Source: an uncultured Chloroflexota bacterium (lineage in GTDB: Bacteria; Chloroflexota; Anaerolineae; Aggregatilineales; Phototrophicaceae). From it: a DNA stretch of 5,623 bases. Location: positions 1-5,623 of the forward strand of contig CALKIA010000143.1 in assembly GCA_937988705.1 (NCBI GenBank), written 5' to 3'. Under the pieces are notes generated by a model. That model was not told where the DNA came from and did not search any database. It worked only from the letters and a program-made list of their open reading frames with translations. Of the stretch, positions 1 through 5,517 are shown one piece after another. Within the stretch, counting starts at the first letter, position 1, and every line of letters starts with the position of its first letter. Position numbers and translations under genes: made by a program.

Positions 1-1
1 G

Positions 2-40
2 CAGAGTCTGCTGGTGGCGGCGCAAACGTTTGGCGGATAA
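2..40 (+). CDS. Possible C-terminal tail of a plus-strand gene (partial)
   Basis: One plus-strand frame is open from the window edge to a TAA at 38-40 and reads QSLLVAAQTFGG. This would be a plausible helical C-terminus, and it would end 4 bp before the stop codon of the convergent minus-strand membrane-protein gene. Twelve codons are far too few to prove coding or to suggest a function. The other two plus frames run on through the membrane-protein gene and look like shadows. The stretch could equally be plain intergenic DNA. Confidence 0.22.
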   Translation, partial: QSLLVAAQTFGG

Positions 41-44
41 TCAG

Positions 45-680
45 CTACTCCCTCCCTGTGATCAACTGCTGCACGCGGCGGTTGGGCAGCGCGAAGAACA
101 CGGCCAGCAGCATCGAAATGGCCAGACTGATCGGCGGGCTGAGGAAAGCGATCAGCACCGCGACCAGATACAGCACCAACCCGATGTTATACGCGCGGGC
201 GATGTGCTGGGTGATCGTCGGGTCGACTGCGTGGCTGAACAGGCGGTTGTTGTGCGCAGCATAGCGCCACAGCAGCTGAAACATGATCGCCACGATGAAA
301 AACCAGCCGTTGTACACGATCACCGCCGTCTGCTGCTGCGGTTCCAGCAGGTAGGCCGCTACAATCGACGTAGGAAAGGGGACGACGGTCACGCCGAACA
401 ACAGCAACCCGTTGAGCAGCAGCAGGTTGTTATCTGAGCGCCGGATGATCGTAAACAGGCGATGATGGTTGATCCACATGACGAGCACGAAGAAAAAGCT
501 CGCCGCAAATGCGAGATACGTCGTCCACGATTTCGCCAGTTCGGCCAGCAGACCGTTCGCGGCGACGGCGGCGGAATCGGGCAGATGTACATTGAAAATC
601 AGCAGCGTGACGACAATGGCGAACACGCCATCACTGAAGGCTTCGATCCGCTGCGTTTCTTTGTCTTCGCTGGTGGGCAT
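45..680 (-). CDS. TMEM175/DUF1211-family integral membrane protein (putative K+ channel type)
   Basis: The 211-residue product carries the family signature near the N-terminus: R11-x3-F15-S16-D17-G18 running into the first helix (FSDGVFAIVVTLL). About six hydrophobic segments follow, near residues 17-33, 52-70, 86-108, 119-138, 164-181 and 184-198. Other family-like motifs are W69-x2-H72-H73 at the end of helix 2, the Leu-rich N84-N90 stretch, and P101-F102 in helix 3. The length fits the single-repeat bacterial form; animal TMEM175 has two such repeats. Characterised family members are K+-permeable channels in which the FSD motif of helix 1 lines the pore, and the role here is inferred from family. 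The ATG at 680-678 has a GAGG (686-689, read on the minus strand) 5 nt upstream. The gene diverges from the epimerase gene. A bare DUF1211 label would be the cautious alternative. Confidence 0.9.
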   Translation of the reverse strand: MPTSEDKETQRIEAFSDGVFAIVVTLLIFNVHLPDSAAVAANGLLAELAKSWTTYLAFAASFFFVLVMWINHHRLFTIIRRSDNNLLLLNGLLLFGVTVVPFPTSIVAAYLLEPQQQTAVIVYNGWFFIVAIMFQLLWRYAAHNNRLFSHAVDPTITQHIARAYNIGLVLYLVAVLIAFLSPPISLAISMLLAVFFALPNRRVQQLITGRE

Positions 681-825
681 GGTGTCCTCGCATACATGAA
701 CGAATTGGGTGGGGCGTTTCTTTCCATAGCAGACGAATCGACTACGATATACTTACTCCCATTGTGAACGGGCGTACACTTAGGTTAACATGTGTCCGTT
801 ATGACTACGACGATATAGGATACCT
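681..825. promoter_or_regulatory. Divergent intergenic region, presumed promoters of both flanking genes
   Basis: These 145 bases separate the minus-strand membrane-protein gene from the plus-strand epimerase gene, so both promoters should lie here unless a gene is read through. The best rightward candidate I see is TTGTGA (762-767), 18 bp, TAACAT (786-791); each hexamer matches consensus at four of six positions. No convincing leftward -35/-10 pair was found. The epimerase gene has AGGA at 817-820, 5 nt before its ATG. There is no strong inverted repeat that would mark an operator. Confidence 0.35.
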
Positions 826-1815
826 ATGACTCACGCGTTGATCACCGGTGGAGCGGGTTTCATTGGCAGTCATCTGGCTGAACGACTGCTCGAAAACGGC
901 TACCATGTCACCATCATCGACAATCTCAGCACGGGGCGGATTAAGAATCTCGCGGCCATTGAACAGCACCCGAATTTTCGCGCGGCCATTGAGGACATCC
1001 GCAACATTCATGTGATGGATCGGCTCGTCAGCGAATGCGACCTGATCTTTCACCTTGCGGCGGCGGTCGGCGTGCAGCGCATCATCAGCGAACCGATTGA
1101 AACCATCGAGACGAATATCGGCGGGACGGAAGTCGTGCTCAAGACGGCGCGGCGCTATCGCAAAAAAGTGCTGATCGCTTCCACTTCGGAAGTGTACGGC
1201 AAAGGCATTCGCTTCCCCTTCCATGAGGACGACGACAGCGTGCTCGGCGCGACGACGCGTTCGCGCTGGAGTTACGCCGCCAGCAAAGCGATCGACGAAT
1301 TTCTCGCGCTGGCCTACCTCAAACAGACGGGGCTGCCCGTCGTGATCTTCCGCCTGTTCAACACGGTAGGGCCGCGTCAGCATGGGCAGTACGGCATGGT
1401 CGTGCCGCGCTTCGTGCGCTGGGCGCTCGACAACGAGCCGATCATGGTCTACGGCGATGGTGAGCAGCAGCGCTGCTTCTGCAATGTGAATGATGTGGTC
1501 GCGGCGATTCACAAGTTGAGCGAAAAGCCCGAAGCGATCGGGCAGGTGTTCAACATTGGCAGCAGCGAAGAAGTGACGATCTACGAACTGGCCGATCGGG
1601 TGCGGCAGCGGGCGGGCAGCACCTCGGAGATCAAGGTCATTCCCTATGAAGAAGCGTACGAGGCCGGGTTCGAGGACTTTCGGCGGCGGGTTCCGGCGTT
1701 GGAGAAAATCCAACAGATGGTAGAATGGAAACCGACGACCTCCTTAGACGACACAATCGATCAGATTATCGCCTATCACCGTGAGGAAAAAGAGCATGGC
1801 AGAAATCACCCGTAA
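826..1815 (+). CDS. NAD-dependent epimerase/dehydratase (extended SDR, nucleotide-sugar type)
   Basis: This 329-residue protein has the full set of extended short-chain dehydrogenase/reductase motifs. They are a Rossmann GxxGxxG (G8, G11, G14); an acidic residue ending beta-2 (D32) that favours NAD(H); HLAA at 76-79; the STSEVYG segment (119-125) with T120 as the probable catalytic Ser/Thr; and Y150-x3-K154. The C-terminal half has PRQ (183-185), VVPRF (192-196) and GDGEQQR-x-F (210-218), which match the nucleotide-sugar binding region. Family members epimerise or dehydrate/decarboxylate NDP-sugars in the cytoplasm for envelope polysaccharides. STSEVYG recalls UDP-glucuronate decarboxylases and similar enzymes, but substrate and exact reaction cannot be fixed. 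The ATG has AGGA 5 nt upstream. The last 20 bp overlap the pentapeptide-repeat gene. The gene looks intact and of normal length. Confidence 0.93.
   Translation: MTHALITGGAGFIGSHLAERLLENGYHVTIIDNLSTGRIKNLAAIEQHPNFRAAIEDIRNIHVMDRLVSECDLIFHLAAAVGVQRIISEPIETIETNIGGTEVVLKTARRYRKKVLIASTSEVYGKGIRFPFHEDDDSVLGATTRSRWSYAASKAIDEFLALAYLKQTGLPVVIFRLFNTVGPRQHGQYGMVVPRFVRWALDNEPIMVYGDGEQQRCFCNVNDVVAAIHKLSEKPEAIGQVFNIGSSEEVTIYELADRVRQRAGSTSEIKVIPYEEAYEAGFEDFRRRVPALEKIQQMVEWKPTTSLDDTIDQIIAYHREEKEHGRNHP
1783..1787 (+). promoter_or_regulatory. Ribosome binding site that fixes the pentapeptide-repeat gene start
   Basis: GAGGA lies inside the end of the epimerase gene, 8 nt before the ATG at 1796. It favours this ATG over an in-frame GTG at 1781, which would sit almost on top of the same motif and has no comparable site of its own. 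The arrangement implies coupling: ribosomes terminating on the epimerase at 1815 are next to the new start. Confidence 0.65.
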
Positions 1816-2245
1816 AGAACTGATTTTGGCGCTCATCGGCGCGGGGACGACTCCCCGGCTGGCGGGCATCGATCTGATGGCGCTGGACATGACCCGTTTG
1901 GACATGACCGGGGCATCGGCGCGGGCGGCGAAATTCACCGCCGCGACGCTGCGCGAAGCGATTCTCATCAATGCGAATCTGAGCTTCAGCGATATGACGA
2001 CCGTGCAAGCGGTGGGGCTGGACCTGAACGGCGCGAATTTGACAGGCGTCAATTTCAGCAGCGCGACGCTCACCAGCGCCCGCCTGACCAATGCCAACCT
2101 GACCAACGCCATCCTGAACGGCGCGAATCTGACGGGCGCGAACATGAAGGGCGCAATCGTCACTGGCCTCAAATTCAATGAGTCAACGACGTGGCCCGAC
2201 GGCAAAAAGGGCAGTCAGGGCAACCCGGTCAGTTATACGACGTAA
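1796..2245 (+). CDS. Small pentapeptide-repeat protein
   Basis: The product has 149 residues if started at the ATG with a proper Shine-Dalgarno; a GTG 15 bp upstream would add five residues. From about residue 25 to 127 it shows A-(D/N)-L-x-x type pentapeptide repeats. They are loose at first (IDLMALDMTRLDMTGA) and regular later (ANLTG at 80-84, ANLTN at 100-104, ANLTG at 110-114). Such repeats fold into a right-handed quadrilateral beta-helix. Residues 1-17 are a short cap, and the chain ends with a TTWPDGKK motif (131-138) that I associate with the C-terminal end of many pentapeptide proteins. There is no signal peptide, so it is probably cytoplasmic. It is shorter than Qnr/MfpA-type gyrase protectors, and nothing supports that function. 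It overlaps the epimerase gene by 20 bp in another frame, so the two are almost certainly co-transcribed. Confidence 0.88.
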   Translation: MAEITRKELILALIGAGTTPRLAGIDLMALDMTRLDMTGASARAAKFTAATLREAILINANLSFSDMTTVQAVGLDLNGANLTGVNFSSATLTSARLTNANLTNAILNGANLTGANMKGAIVTGLKFNESTTWPDGKKGSQGNPVSYTT

Positions 2246-2256
2246 AGTCAATTCAA

Positions 2257-2316
2257 CCTCACCCGCTGCGCTACGCTTAGCTCCCCTCTCCTCTAGGAGA
2301 GGGGTTGGGGGTGAGG
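2257..2316. repeat. 60-bp nested palindromic repeat (REP/MITE-like), copy 1
   Basis: Outer arms CCTCACCC (2257-2264) and GGGTGAGG (2309-2316) are exact reverse complements. Inside them a 10-bp perfect stem, CCCCTCTCCT (2283-2292) and AGGAGAGGGG (2295-2304), closes a tiny loop. The minus-strand sequence of the right half (CCTCACCCCCAACCCCTCTCC) recurs almost exactly on the plus strand at 5305-5326, so this is one copy of an interspersed family. It fills most of the gap between two convergent genes. I recall such repeats as common in Chloroflexota genomes but could not search. Confidence 0.8.
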
Positions 2317-2330
2317 TTTGTTTTTGCTTT
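2283..2330 (+). terminator. Probable terminator of the epimerase/pentapeptide operon
   Basis: The GC-rich 10-bp hairpin (2283-2304), or the larger nested fold that encloses it, is followed at 2317-2330 by a T-rich run (TTTGTTTTTGCTTT). The T-run abuts the outer palindrome arm rather than the inner stem, so the full 60-bp structure is the more likely terminator hairpin. It sits 37 bp after the pentapeptide stop codon. On the minus strand the same structure would follow the stop at 2329, but the sequence after it is less T-rich, so leftward termination is less certain. Confidence 0.55.
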
Positions 2331-3006
2331 ATGGAATGTTGAAATCACACGGCGTCACTTCGCGGACGGCCTCGCCAAAAATCCACGCTTGCGTATTGTC
2401 AAGCATCACCACGCCATACCACAGCCCGTCACTGCTTAAGCCATTCGCGCCGATTTGCGTGCGCACGGTCAGCAAGCCGACCACTTCCGCATCCACGCTC
2501 GGTTCGCGGCGGATATTGACGCGCGAATTGGTGCTGACAAAGCACGAGACTGCGCCGGAGGCGGTCTGCGCCTGGACAACCACGGGTTCGGATTGGGCGG
2601 GCTCGGTTGGCGCCGCTTCCGGTTCAAGCGCGCCTTCGATATCGAGAATGACCTGTCCGGCGCGCGCCGGGTCATTCGATGTGACCGTGATCTCATAGCT
2701 GCGATTGCTGTTGTCCAGTGTGAGCCGCGACGCGATGATATTTGTCAACCGCGCGGCGACATTTCCCCGCGGGTCGCGCACTTCCACCAGATACGGAAAG
2801 TCACTGGGGTCAGCATTGGCGCTGAGCATGGTCGGTTCACTGGGGTTCGTGAACACAATGTAAATTTGTGGTCCGGCATCGATGGGCAATTCCACCGTCG
2901 TCAAGCCAGCACCAATGCTGACGGGTTCGCCATCTTGGGCAAAGGCTGTAGTTACAAACAAAAATAGTCCAACAATGATCAGTGTAATCCGTGCTGCTGC
3001 GTTCAT
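2329..3006 (-). CDS. Secreted protein: N-terminal beta-domain plus C-terminal SH3b domain
   Basis: The 225-residue product begins with a clear signal peptide (about residues 1-23; hydrophobic core 7-20, AFA before a probable cut at Q24), so it is exported. Residues about 30-125 form a beta-rich module that aligns by eye with the N-terminus of the neighbouring 424-residue protein; it vaguely resembles PPC-type beta-sandwiches. A short Pro/Glu linker (128-141) leads to a bacterial SH3-like domain (155-220) with VNIRREPSVDAEVVG (163-177) and WYGV...AWIFGEAV (196-214). C155 and C220 bracket this domain and could form a disulfide. SH3b domains usually bind wall peptides or other proteins; the ligand here is unknown. 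The ATG is preceded at 7 nt by GAGG (3014-3017, minus strand). Only 13 bp separate it from the upstream gene, so it is the last gene of a probable three-gene operon. Confidence 0.85.
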   Translation of the reverse strand: MNAAARITLIIVGLFLFVTTAFAQDGEPVSIGAGLTTVELPIDAGPQIYIVFTNPSEPTMLSANADPSDFPYLVEVRDPRGNVAARLTNIIASRLTLDNSNRSYEITVTSNDPARAGQVILDIEGALEPEAAPTEPAQSEPVVVQAQTASGAVSCFVSTNSRVNIRREPSVDAEVVGLLTVRTQIGANGLSSDGLWYGVVMLDNTQAWIFGEAVREVTPCDFNIP

Positions 3007-3019
3007 CCAGCCACCTCGA

Positions 3020-4294
3020 TTATGGGTTGACTCGCTCTGCTGTCCCGGTCAAAGTCCATGTCACATATGTGTTTTCCCCGCCAGTCGCGGAGACCAAGAC
3101 GCTGCCACTCTTAGAGTCGAAGACGACTTGCCGTATGATAATCGTATCACCACATGCGAAAGTCTGCTCAACTGTCGAAAAGTTAACGTTTTCTACACCG
3201 GTGCCCGTGCAGGTCGCGGTGATGATCAAGGTCACACGGCCGTCGGGGCTTTTAGCATCCGGATTGATGTTCAGAACATCATAAAAGACGCGATCTTCCC
3301 GATCCCCGGCAGGGAATGAGATCACGTCGCTGACGGTACTCGCCGCGTCGGTTGTCACATCAAGTTGGTAGTTCGTGTCTTCCGGCGCGCTGACGATGGC
3401 GGTGCTCGTCGGCGGACGGCGCGTGTTTGCAGGCGTCAGCGTGGGTCGGCGGGTATTGGTTTCAGTGGGGGATAGCGTCGCCGTGCTGCGCGGTGGGCGC
3501 GTGTTCGTCTCCGTGGGCGCGAGCGTTGCGGTCGACTGGATCGTCTGGGTAGGGCGGCGGGTATTGGTTTCAGTGGGGGACAGCGTCGCCGTGTTGCGCG
3601 GTGGGCGCGTGTTCGTCTCGGTCGGCGCGAGCGTTGCGGTCGGCTGGATCGTCCGGGTGGGTCGCCGCGTATTTGTCTCGGTCGGCGCAGGCGTTTCGGT
3701 GGGTCGGCGCGTATTTGAGGGCGTGAGCGACGGTGTGTGCGTTTCCGTCGGCGTATTCGATGGGGTGTTGGTTGGCGTGTGCGACGGAGTCAGCGTCGGT
3801 GTGAACGTCTCGGTAGGTGTGAAGGTGGGCGTAAACGTCGGGGTATGGGTCGGCGTGAAGGTGGGCGTTGGGGTGGCCGTAGCCGGTGGCAGCACGCGCG
3901 CATCCGCGAGGGTGGGCGCGGCCTCATCGTAATCTGAGCCGATGCGTACCAGCACGACTCCCAACCGTGTATGCGGTTCGACATGCAGCGTGAAGATCGC
4001 ATCGCCGCTGCCCAATTCCAGCATCACGATGAACACCCCTTCCGCGAATTCCGCCAGTGTCGTCCCGTTTTCATCGAGAATGGCGGCGGTGAAGGGGATC
4101 TCGACGCCGCTGATCGTCACAACGGTCGGCTGATCCGGGTTCTGCCGGATGCGATAGGTGGTGGGCGCGCCCTGCGCGAAATCGATCAGTGCGGTCGTAT
4201 GGGCCGGAATCATGATGCCCTCGTCGCTCTGGGCGAGGATCAACCATGCGGAGAGTAAACAGAGGATCATGAATCCGTAACGCAAAAGACGCAT
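3020..4294 (-). CDS. Secreted stalk protein: beta-domain, Thr/Pro-rich repeat linker, CGD beta-domain
   Basis: The product has 424 residues. A signal peptide covers about residues 1-21 (LLRY, then a hydrophobic stretch to LILA). Residues 27-119 form a beta-rich module like that of the downstream 225-residue protein. Residues 137-298 are a low-complexity stalk. It opens with TP/TPT repeats, then has Asn/Arg-rich repeats with two near-identical 36-residue units (209-244, 245-280). Residues 307-419 are a beta-rich domain with IS-x-P-x-GD-x2-D (325-334), C362 and C381 in a CGD motif, and YVTWTL (410-415); it matches the C-terminal domain of the upstream gene product. The frame is open another 210 bp upstream, into the previous gene, but the ATG at 4294 has GAAGGAG 5 nt away and begins the signal peptide, so it is chosen. 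Such stalks often hold domains off the cell surface and may be glycosylated (inference). Function unknown. Confidence 0.85.
   Translation of the reverse strand: MRLLRYGFMILCLLSAWLILAQSDEGIMIPAHTTALIDFAQGAPTTYRIRQNPDQPTVVTISGVEIPFTAAILDENGTTLAEFAEGVFIVMLELGSGDAIFTLHVEPHTRLGVVLVRIGSDYDEAAPTLADARVLPPATATPTPTFTPTHTPTFTPTFTPTETFTPTLTPSHTPTNTPSNTPTETHTPSLTPSNTRRPTETPAPTETNTRRPTRTIQPTATLAPTETNTRPPRNTATLSPTETNTRRPTQTIQSTATLAPTETNTRPPRSTATLSPTETNTRRPTLTPANTRRPPTSTAIVSAPEDTNYQLDVTTDAASTVSDVISFPAGDREDRVFYDVLNINPDAKSPDGRVTLIITATCTGTGVENVNFSTVEQTFACGDTIIIRQVVFDSKSGSVLVSATGGENTYVTWTLTGTAERVNP
3401..3886 (-). repeat. Low-complexity Thr/Pro stalk-coding region
   Basis: This region encodes residues 137-298 of the 424-residue protein. 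The left-hand protein part (137-192) is TP-type repeats with Phe, His, Leu, Asn or Glu in the spacer positions. The rest (193-298) is dominated by TNTRRPT and PTETN blocks and is strongly basic at the Arg pairs. The DNA is correspondingly skewed, which leaves long spurious Val/Gly-rich open frames on the plus strand. Confidence 0.85.
3453..3668. repeat. Tandem repeat, two 108-bp units inside the stalk-coding region
   Basis: The sequence starting at 3453 repeats at 3561 with an exact 108-bp period and about 10 mismatches by eye; a third, diverged partial unit starts at 3669. In protein terms each unit is 36 residues, made of a 20-residue and a 16-residue sub-unit that both end in PTETN. Only three residues differ between the units (R214/Q250, P218/S254, N234/S270), so about seven of the ten base changes are silent. 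The period is a multiple of three, so gain or loss of a unit keeps the frame. Confidence 0.9.
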
Positions 4295-4299
4295 ACCGG

Positions 4300-4306
4300 C
4301 TCCTTC
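4300..4306 (-). promoter_or_regulatory. Ribosome binding site that fixes the start of the stalk protein
   Basis: GAAGGAG on the minus strand lies 5 nt before the ATG at 4294-4292. It is the strongest Shine-Dalgarno in the window. In-frame ATGs further upstream, such as 4339-4337, lack a comparable site and would put charged residues before the signal peptide. The 85 bp between this gene and the upstream stop at 4380 show no convincing promoter. Confidence 0.75.
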
Positions 4307-4379
4307 GTCAGCAACAATGCATACGCTACTATTGTCCATGATACGAAGACGGGCGCAGTCGGTCTTGGTACGAATTCGG

Positions 4380-5159
4380 TTAGCCTGCTGCGCCGCCGCT
4401 GACGCGCAGCACATAGTTGACGTAGCTCTGGGGACTCTGCGGCGCGAAGGTGATGGTGAAGGGCTGCTGCGGACTGTCGACCGCGAACGGCAGCGTGAGC
4501 GCATCGCCGCAGGTGAGAGTCGGCGTGTGGTACGACCACCCCCACCGCACCGCCTCCGAATGTGATCCGTCGCAGTCCAGCGTGAGCGTGAATTCGCGCA
4601 GGTTGTTGGGCGGCTGGGTGTACAGGTTGATGATCACGACCCACAGTACATCCAAGCCGTCGCCGTCAGGCGCCGAGATGGTGTTGCGGAACGCGCCTTC
4701 ACCATCACGATCTACTTGCAGGGCGAACACCTCCGCATCAGTTGGGGCGACCGGGATCATGGGGTTACGCACCGTGGGCAGAACATCGCACACGCCCGAA
4801 AAACGCAGATTTTCTGCGCGCAGCCAGCCACGTCGTTCGCCATAGTTGACCGTGACCCAGCCATCATCGGTGATCCCCAGCGCCGTCAAGTCGGTGATGA
4901 GCGTGCCGAGTTCGGCGAATTCCGCACCGGGGTATGAGCGCACGAGGAGATCGCCTGTGACGGCGCTCCCGACCGTACACTGCGGCGCGATCTTCGGCGC
5001 ATCGATCAGGGGGGCGGGCGTGGGGGTGGCGGTCACGCTGGTGAGCGCTGTCGCCGACACCTGATTGACTGAACAGAAGGCGGGCTGCGCCAGCAGCAGC
5101 AGCACCAGACCGGCCAACACCGGCAGTAAGGCGATCAGCACCGCTTTCGTCCACATCAT
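4380..5159 (-). CDS. Exported or membrane-anchored protein: SH3b domain plus C-terminal CGD beta-domain
   Basis: Started at the ATG at 5159, the product has 259 residues; a GTG at 5162 and an ATG at 5156 are also possible, and the upstream G-run (5167-5171) is a weak guide. Residues about 5-27 are strongly hydrophobic (signal peptide or anchor); the Cys in PAFC does not make a good lipobox. A short Thr/Pro linker (43-50) is followed by a bacterial SH3-like domain (about 61-124) with GDLLVRSYPG (69-78), W101 and RRGWLRAENL (109-118), bracketed by C61 and C124. Residues about 141-255 form a beta-rich domain with IS-x-P-x-GD-x2-D (161-170), C196, C217 in a CGD motif and YVNYVL (246-251). The same order of motifs ends the next gene's product. 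It is the first gene of the probable three-gene minus-strand operon. Binding to envelope components is the likely kind of role, but no ligand can be named. Confidence 0.82.
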   Translation of the reverse strand: MMWTKAVLIALLPVLAGLVLLLLAQPAFCSVNQVSATALTSVTATPTPAPLIDAPKIAPQCTVGSAVTGDLLVRSYPGAEFAELGTLITDLTALGITDDGWVTVNYGERRGWLRAENLRFSGVCDVLPTVRNPMIPVAPTDAEVFALQVDRDGEGAFRNTISAPDGDGLDVLWVVIINLYTQPPNNLREFTLTLDCDGSHSEAVRWGWSYHTPTLTCGDALTLPFAVDSPQQPFTITFAPQSPQSYVNYVLRVSGGAAG

Positions 5160-5298
5160 CACCGCGCCCCCAAAAGAAATCTATTCGTTACCATCTACGA
5201 TAACCGGAGTCGCGCTGATCTCATGGACGGACGACGTACTCTCACCTGACCGTTGGACTACGCTCAACACACGATGATCGTTGGGAGGCTACGGGCTG

Positions 5299-5409
5299 TC
5301 TGCCCCTCACCCCCCAACCCCTCTCCCATGCAAGCGGGGAGAGGGGAGAAAAGCCTGTTTTTGTTGGCTCCCCTCCCTGAATTCGGGGCGGGGCCGGGGT
5401 GGGGTCAGA
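5299..5409. repeat. Palindromic REP/MITE-like element, copy 2 (inverted relative to copy 1)
   Basis: The core CCTCACCCCCCAACCCCTCTCC (5305-5326) is the inverted counterpart of 2295-2316, with one extra C. It forms a 10-bp stem, CCCCTCTCCC (5318-5327) with GGGAGAGGGG (5337-5346), loop 9 nt. A second hairpin follows: CCCCTCCC (5370-5377) with GGG and GGGG blocks at 5386-5393, one mismatch, around GAATTC. The ends are imperfect inverted repeats (TCTGCCCCTCACCCC near 5299-5313; GGGGTGGGGTCAGA at 5396-5409), so the whole piece of about 110 bp could fold as one cruciform. No coding capacity is present. Confidence 0.7.
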
Positions 5410-5467
5410 AAGCAACCTTTTTAAACACCCGCATGTTTCGTCCTCTCGTCACAGAGCTGAATATCAA

Positions 5468-5487
5468 GGACGAGGCATGCCTCGTCC
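5468..5487. repeat. Perfect 20-bp palindrome
   Basis: GGACGAGGCA and TGCCTCGTCC are exact reverse complements with no spacer, followed by CTACGAG. The sequence is unrelated to the C-rich element 60 bp to its left. It resembles an interspersed GTAGGGACGAGGCATGCCTCGTCCCTAC-type repeat that I recall from several bacterial genomes, with its left end degraded here. It could otherwise be a dyad-symmetric protein binding site, but nothing else supports that. Confidence 0.75.
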
Positions 5488-5517
5488 CTACGAGAAAAAC
5501 GATGCTTGTCTAGGGCG

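Noticed and set aside
951..992. Direct repeat CGCGGCCATTGA at 951-962 and 981-992, spaced 30 bp
   Set aside because: It lies inside the epimerase gene and encodes AAIE twice in the same frame; two short copies are explained by coding sequence and chance.
805..1713. A 302-codon open frame on the minus strand opposite the epimerase gene
   Set aside because: It lies fully antisense to a gene with all SDR motifs, has an Arg/His/Asp-rich composition typical of a shadow frame in GC-rich DNA, and shows no recognisable domain.
1744..2205. A 153-codon minus-strand frame opposite the pentapeptide-repeat gene, with regular Pro/Leu/Ala repeats
   Set aside because: Its regularity is the reverse reading of the pentapeptide repeats, and the plus-strand frame explains the sequence better.
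1796..2245. Qnr/MfpA-type quinolone-protection protein
   Set aside because: The protein is shorter than those families and has no features beyond general pentapeptide repeats.
3453..3668. Possible CRISPR-like array because of regular repeats
   Set aside because: The 108-bp units are contiguous, in frame with a protein-coding gene, and have no unique spacers.
3375..3932. A 185-codon Val/Gly-rich plus-strand frame opposite the Thr/Pro stalk
   Set aside because: It is the mirror translation of the low-complexity repeats; the minus-strand reading has a signal peptide, a ribosome binding site and domains shared with neighbours.
4295..4379. Possible separate promoter between the first two genes of the minus-strand cluster
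   Set aside because: Only weak -10-like hexamers without a suitable -35 could be found; an operon with an 85-bp spacer is the simpler reading.
5253..5513. An 86-codon plus-strand frame
   Set aside because: It runs through the palindromic elements, has Pro-rich composition dictated by the repeat, and no ribosome binding site or domain.
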